Both the position numbers and the translations under genes were made by a program. A stretch of 64,000 bases of DNA from Lewinella sp. JB7. GTDB taxonomy: Bacteria > Bacteroidota > Bacteroidia > Chitinophagales > Saprospiraceae. Numbering within the stretch: position 1 is the stretch's first letter; each line of letters begins with the position of its first letter. Below are positions 61,901 through 64,000 of the stretch, in pieces. A model generated the notes under the pieces. That model had not been told where the DNA came from, did no database searches, and was given only the letters and a program-made list of their open reading frames with translations. The stretch covers positions 186,001 to 250,000 of the forward strand of contig NZ_JANCTD010000005.1 of the NCBI RefSeq assembly GCF_024297185.1, read 5' to 3'.

Positions 61901-62456
61901 CATCCGCAGTAGAGGCATGGCCGCCAGTGTGTACGGGGCTCAGTACCTGCTCGAGGCCCTCTACCGGGCGGGAATGGCCGACTATGCCCTGGAAATGATG
62001 ACCTCCACGAGCGACCGCAGTTGGTACAATATGATCCGGAGTGGCTCCACCATGACCATGGAGGCCTGGGACCTGAAGTACAAACCGAATCTTGACCTCA
62101 ACCACGCCTGGGGTGCCGTGCCGGCCAACATCATTCCGCGTCACCTTTGGGGTATTCAACCTGCCGTCGCGGGGTACGGGGTGGCCCGTATACGTCCGCA
62201 GTTAGGCAGCCTGGACCGGAGCGAGATCACGGTGCCGACGCTGCGCGGACCGATCCGGGCCACCTTCGTCCGGCACGGAGCGCGCCGACAGTCGTACGAA
62301 ATCACCATTCCGGCCAGTATGGTCGCTCGCTTTGAAATGGAACAACAAGATGATTTTGCCGTCACGCTCAACGGCCGGTCCGTAAATCCGGGCTTCGGGA
62401 GCATCCGTTTGGAACCCGGCATTAACCGGATCGAACTTCTGATCCAGTCTTTCTAG
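58956..62456 (+). CDS. Sulfatase - GH78 alpha-L-rhamnosidase fusion
   Basis: ATG at 58956 ([20 protein letters not shown]) begins a signal peptide and gives 1166 residues; the longer frame upstream is not signal-like. The first part (about 22-460) is an S1 sulfatase: metal-binding DD (33-34, LTDDQRFD), formylglycine motif CAASR at 73-77, and MGDNG near 290. The second part (from about 475) is a GH78 rhamnosidase with N-terminal beta domains and an alpha/alpha barrel. Candidate catalytic acids are in [12 protein letters not shown] (about 750-761) and TMTMEAWD (about 1033-1040). The fusion resembles the sulfatase-rhamnosidase P36 of the Formosa agariphila ulvan locus, and ulvan is rich in sulfated rhamnose. 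No ulvan lyase, SusC/D pair or other glycoside hydrolase is next to it. Confidence 0.92.
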   Translation: MLRILPLLLSCLAVCELVAQAPDRPNIIFILTDDQRFDALGYAGNPLAVTPEMDRLADHGTYFRNALVTTPICAASRASILTGLHERTHRFNFQTGDVPVTYMDHAYPAVLRRAGYRTGFYGKYGIRYAGADRLFDEYELYDRDNAYPDRRGYYFKTVEDDTVHLTRYTGQQALDFVERHADDDRPFCLSLSFSAPHAHDPAEDQYFWQAESDTLLQSVTVPAPALAAPEYFAALPPAVREGFNRLRWTWRYDTPAKYQHSVKGYYRMIADIDREIGKLRQKLAERGLDKNTVIIVMGDNGYFLGERQLAGKWLMYDNSIRVPLIVYDPRTPEHHDSEELALNVDVPATILELANVSPPAGYQGRSLLPIIAGKTPTLGRDTVLIEHLWDFVSIPPSEGVRTRDWKYFRYVNDRSIEELYHLADDPREERNLANDPAYAGQLRALRRSCNELIDRYSDEASRGPYDLSVEYLRQPAGLKLHDPTPEFAWVVPDSAVRQRGYQVLVASSAAELANNRGDVWDSGPVRSAASINVEYGGTPLVAGQTYHWKVRIWDHLNRLTRYSQPQSFSGPARDTLPLTTPNHFAVDRIAPVEVRTTKDGYFADFGRDAFANLELTYTARRPRTLTVRLGEMLKEGRVDPAPGGTIRYREVELPVRAGTHTYALSLPPDARNTKDVAVQLPDSFPVLLPFRYAEIDGVEDGGLVSVTQLAYRGYWEDARSTFASSDSILDRVWDLCKYTIKATTFAGLYVDGDRERIPYEADAYLNQLSHYTTDREYAIARSTIEYFMEHPTWPTEWQLHVALMFHADYMYTGNTELIERYYDRLKYKTLVGLIGEDHLVSSARVTPGYMKLLGFANPDESLRDIVDWPPAQKDTGWKLATAEGERDGFVFRPNNTVINALFFRNMEIMAEFAGVLGRPEEQAEFELRALQARRAINEKLFDRERGVYVDGEGTDHASVHANMFPLAFGLVPDEYVRSVGEHIRSRGMAASVYGAQYLLEALYRAGMADYALEMMTSTSDRSWYNMIRSGSTMTMEAWDLKYKPNLDLNHAWGAVPANIIPRHLWGIQPAVAGYGVARIRPQLGSLDRSEITVPTLRGPIRATFVRHGARRQSYEITIPASMVARFEMEQQDDFAVTLNGRSVNPGFGSIRLEPGINRIELLIQSF

Positions 62457-63955
62457 ACGGCCGAACGACTGGCGCGTCCCCTGCCACGGCGACGACCGCT
62501 CGGTGCGGATTGATCCTTCCACCGTTTACTGGGAACGAGGGGAGTAGGGTAGTTCGCCCCGAGCCGCAGCCCGTGAGCTGAACGATCCGCCTCGTCCAGG
62601 GTGTCGGGCTGGTGCACGTACTCCACGGGCAGCTCCCGCAACTCCGGACACCACAGCTTGACGTAAGCCCCTTCGGGGTCGTAGCGCTCGGCCTGGTTGA
62701 GGATATTGAAGTAGCGGTTGTCGCGGGGGTCGGACCCGACGCCGGCGACGTAGTTCCAGTTGCACCAGTTGCTTGTAACGTCGTAGTCGATGAGCATGTG
62801 TTCGAAGTACTCGGCCCCGAGGCGCCAGTCCAGTTCCAGATCCTTCACGAGGTAGCTGGCGACGTTCTGTCGTCCGCGGTTGCTCATAAAACCGGTACGG
62901 GCGATCTCCCGCATATTGGCGTCGATGAAGGGAGTGCCGGTCTGTCCGTCGATCCACCGCTGCAGCAAGTCGGGGTTCTTTTTCCAGTCCGGGTGGTCGG
63001 TCGACTCCGAAAAGCCGTACTTCTGAAAGATGCGGTCGCCGTGTTTCTTACCCATGAGGCGGAAGAAGTCGCGCCAGAGGAGTTCGTAGATGACCCAGTA
63101 GGTACTGTCGTTGGCTCCGTTCTTGGCTTCGTAGGCCCGCACTTCCGCGTAGATCCTCTTGGGGCTAAGGCAACCCTGGGCAAGCCAGGCGGAGAACTTC
63201 GTGCTGTAGTCGCCGCCGATCAACCCGTTGCGGGTTTCCTTGTAGGTGGCGATGGCGTGGCTGTCGAATAAGTAATAGGCCAGTCGGTCGAAACCGCTCG
63301 TTTCGCCCCCGTGCCAGTCGATGGCCGAGCGCTCGTCGGCGGGCGGGGGGAGCACGCCGAAGTCAGCCAGTTGCGGAAGCTCTCCGGGATCGATGCCCGC
63401 GCCCTCGACCATGGGGAGGGAACCGGGGGCGGGCAGGGGATCGCGCACCGGGGTGAGCCGTTCGGTTTCCTTGCGAAACTGGGTGAAGCCGTCGGGAGTC
63501 TGCGTAATGGGGAAGGGAAGGTCGGAGGTGTAATAGAGCAATTTGCCCCGCGAATAATACACCTCCCGGCCGATGGCCCAGAGATTTTGCTCGACGGCAT
63601 TCTGCACGCGGAGCTCCTCGGACGTCCGCTCGCGGTTACAGAATACCCAGCTGCCCTGACACTGCTTCGACAGTTCGGGCAGAATATCCTCGGGGTGGCC
63701 GGTACGAATGATCAGGTCTCCCCCCCGGCGGCGTAGGTTATCGCGCAGGTCGGCCACGCTCTCCAGGATGAAGCGGGCGCGGTGGGGGCCGATCTTCGGC
63801 AGGCCGGTCAGGGGGAGGGTGCCCCGCCATTCGCGGGGATCGAAAATGTAGACCGGCAGCACTTCGTCGCCGTGTTTCATGGCGTCGGTGAGTGCCTCGT
63901 TGTCGTGGAGCCGCAGGTCTCGTCTAAACCATACAATTGCCGCTCGCTTACCCAT
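62453..63955 (-). CDS. DASH-type cryptochrome/photolyase
   Basis: The protein has 500 residues and the photolyase/cryptochrome fold. The N-terminal alpha/beta domain starts [17 protein letters not shown]. The FAD domain contains [43 protein letters not shown], and [27 protein letters not shown]. The motif [21 protein letters not shown] with NQAERYDP is diagnostic for the DASH group, whose members bind FAD and repair cyclobutane dimers mainly in single-stranded DNA. A short Arg/Gly-rich tail ([10 protein letters not shown]) ends the protein and might contact nucleic acid. It is at the end of the window and convergent with the fusion enzyme (4-base overlap of stops). A light or DNA-damage response is inferred from family only. 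Confidence 0.95.
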   Translation of the reverse strand: MGKRAAIVWFRRDLRLHDNEALTDAMKHGDEVLPVYIFDPREWRGTLPLTGLPKIGPHRARFILESVADLRDNLRRRGGDLIIRTGHPEDILPELSKQCQGSWVFCNRERTSEELRVQNAVEQNLWAIGREVYYSRGKLLYYTSDLPFPITQTPDGFTQFRKETERLTPVRDPLPAPGSLPMVEGAGIDPGELPQLADFGVLPPPADERSAIDWHGGETSGFDRLAYYLFDSHAIATYKETRNGLIGGDYSTKFSAWLAQGCLSPKRIYAEVRAYEAKNGANDSTYWVIYELLWRDFFRLMGKKHGDRIFQKYGFSESTDHPDWKKNPDLLQRWIDGQTGTPFIDANMREIARTGFMSNRGRQNVASYLVKDLELDWRLGAEYFEHMLIDYDVTSNWCNWNYVAGVGSDPRDNRYFNILNQAERYDPEGAYVKLWCPELRELPVEYVHQPDTLDEADRSAHGLRLGANYPTPLVPSKRWKDQSAPSGRRRGRGRASRSAV

Positions 63956-64000
63956 TTTCGTCGTGTTGGTTCCTGGTAAACTAACCGGGAGGGGTGGGGA

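Overview
The window looks like a chromosomal segment of a high-GC marine Bacteroidota, most likely of the Saprospiraceae/Lewinella type. This is inferred from protein character: seven type IX secretion (T9SS) cargo proteins with C-terminal sorting domains, paired TonB-dependent receptor and DUF4249 lipoprotein, a hybrid two-component regulator with an AraC output, TAnnTTTG-like promoter boxes and few Shine-Dalgarno sequences. No rRNA, tRNA, CRISPR array, transposase or prophage was found.

Layout. 1-11.2 kb is an envelope and secretion region: the tail of a T9SS cargo gene, a repeat-rich secreted protein with a peptidase-G2-like region, a DegP/HtrA protease, a dense array of REP-like palindromes, a secreted ExeM-like nuclease, a small lipoprotein and a tandem pair of cysteine-rich T9SS cargo paralogues. 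11.2-17.7 kb is mostly housekeeping: metG, a membrane acyltransferase, a PAP2 phosphatase and etfBA. 17.7-22.6 kb, on the minus strand, holds a mosaic T9SS cargo gene, an overlapping HerA-like ATPase and membrane-anchored NUC1 nuclease pair, and a DUF2279 protein. 22.7-31 kb is a plus-strand run: rpe, then cysC-cysD-cysN (sulfate to APS to PAPS), continuing closely into an MbnP-like lipoprotein, a DUF4249 lipoprotein, a TonB receptor and a YkoF/MTH1187-like protein. 31-42.9 kb has an ABC exporter pair, a lipid kinase, an HhH/outer-membrane barrel protein, a 2-hydroxyacid dehydrogenase, a second TonB receptor, dnaN and an M16 protein lacking the zinc motif.

43-52 kb looks like polysaccharide sensing and processing: a sulfatase lipoprotein, two T9SS proteins made of one or three carbohydrate-binding-like modules, and a divergent hybrid two-component regulator. 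52-64 kb holds ftsK, an unrecognised secreted protein, a tight four-gene operon (methyltransferase, PurM/HypE-like ATPase, ThiE/TenI-like barrel, Trm112-like zinc protein), a sulfatase-GH78 rhamnosidase fusion like those in ulvan-degrading Flavobacteriia, and a DASH cryptochrome.

The best candidate for an undescribed system is the four-gene operon at 55958-58681. Each protein resembles a known cofactor- or methylation-related family but has lost residues that define the known members, and the genes overlap or nearly touch. Secondary candidates are the HerA/NUC1 overlap pair, the sulfate-activation operon fused to a TonB uptake set, and the two-headed REP array.
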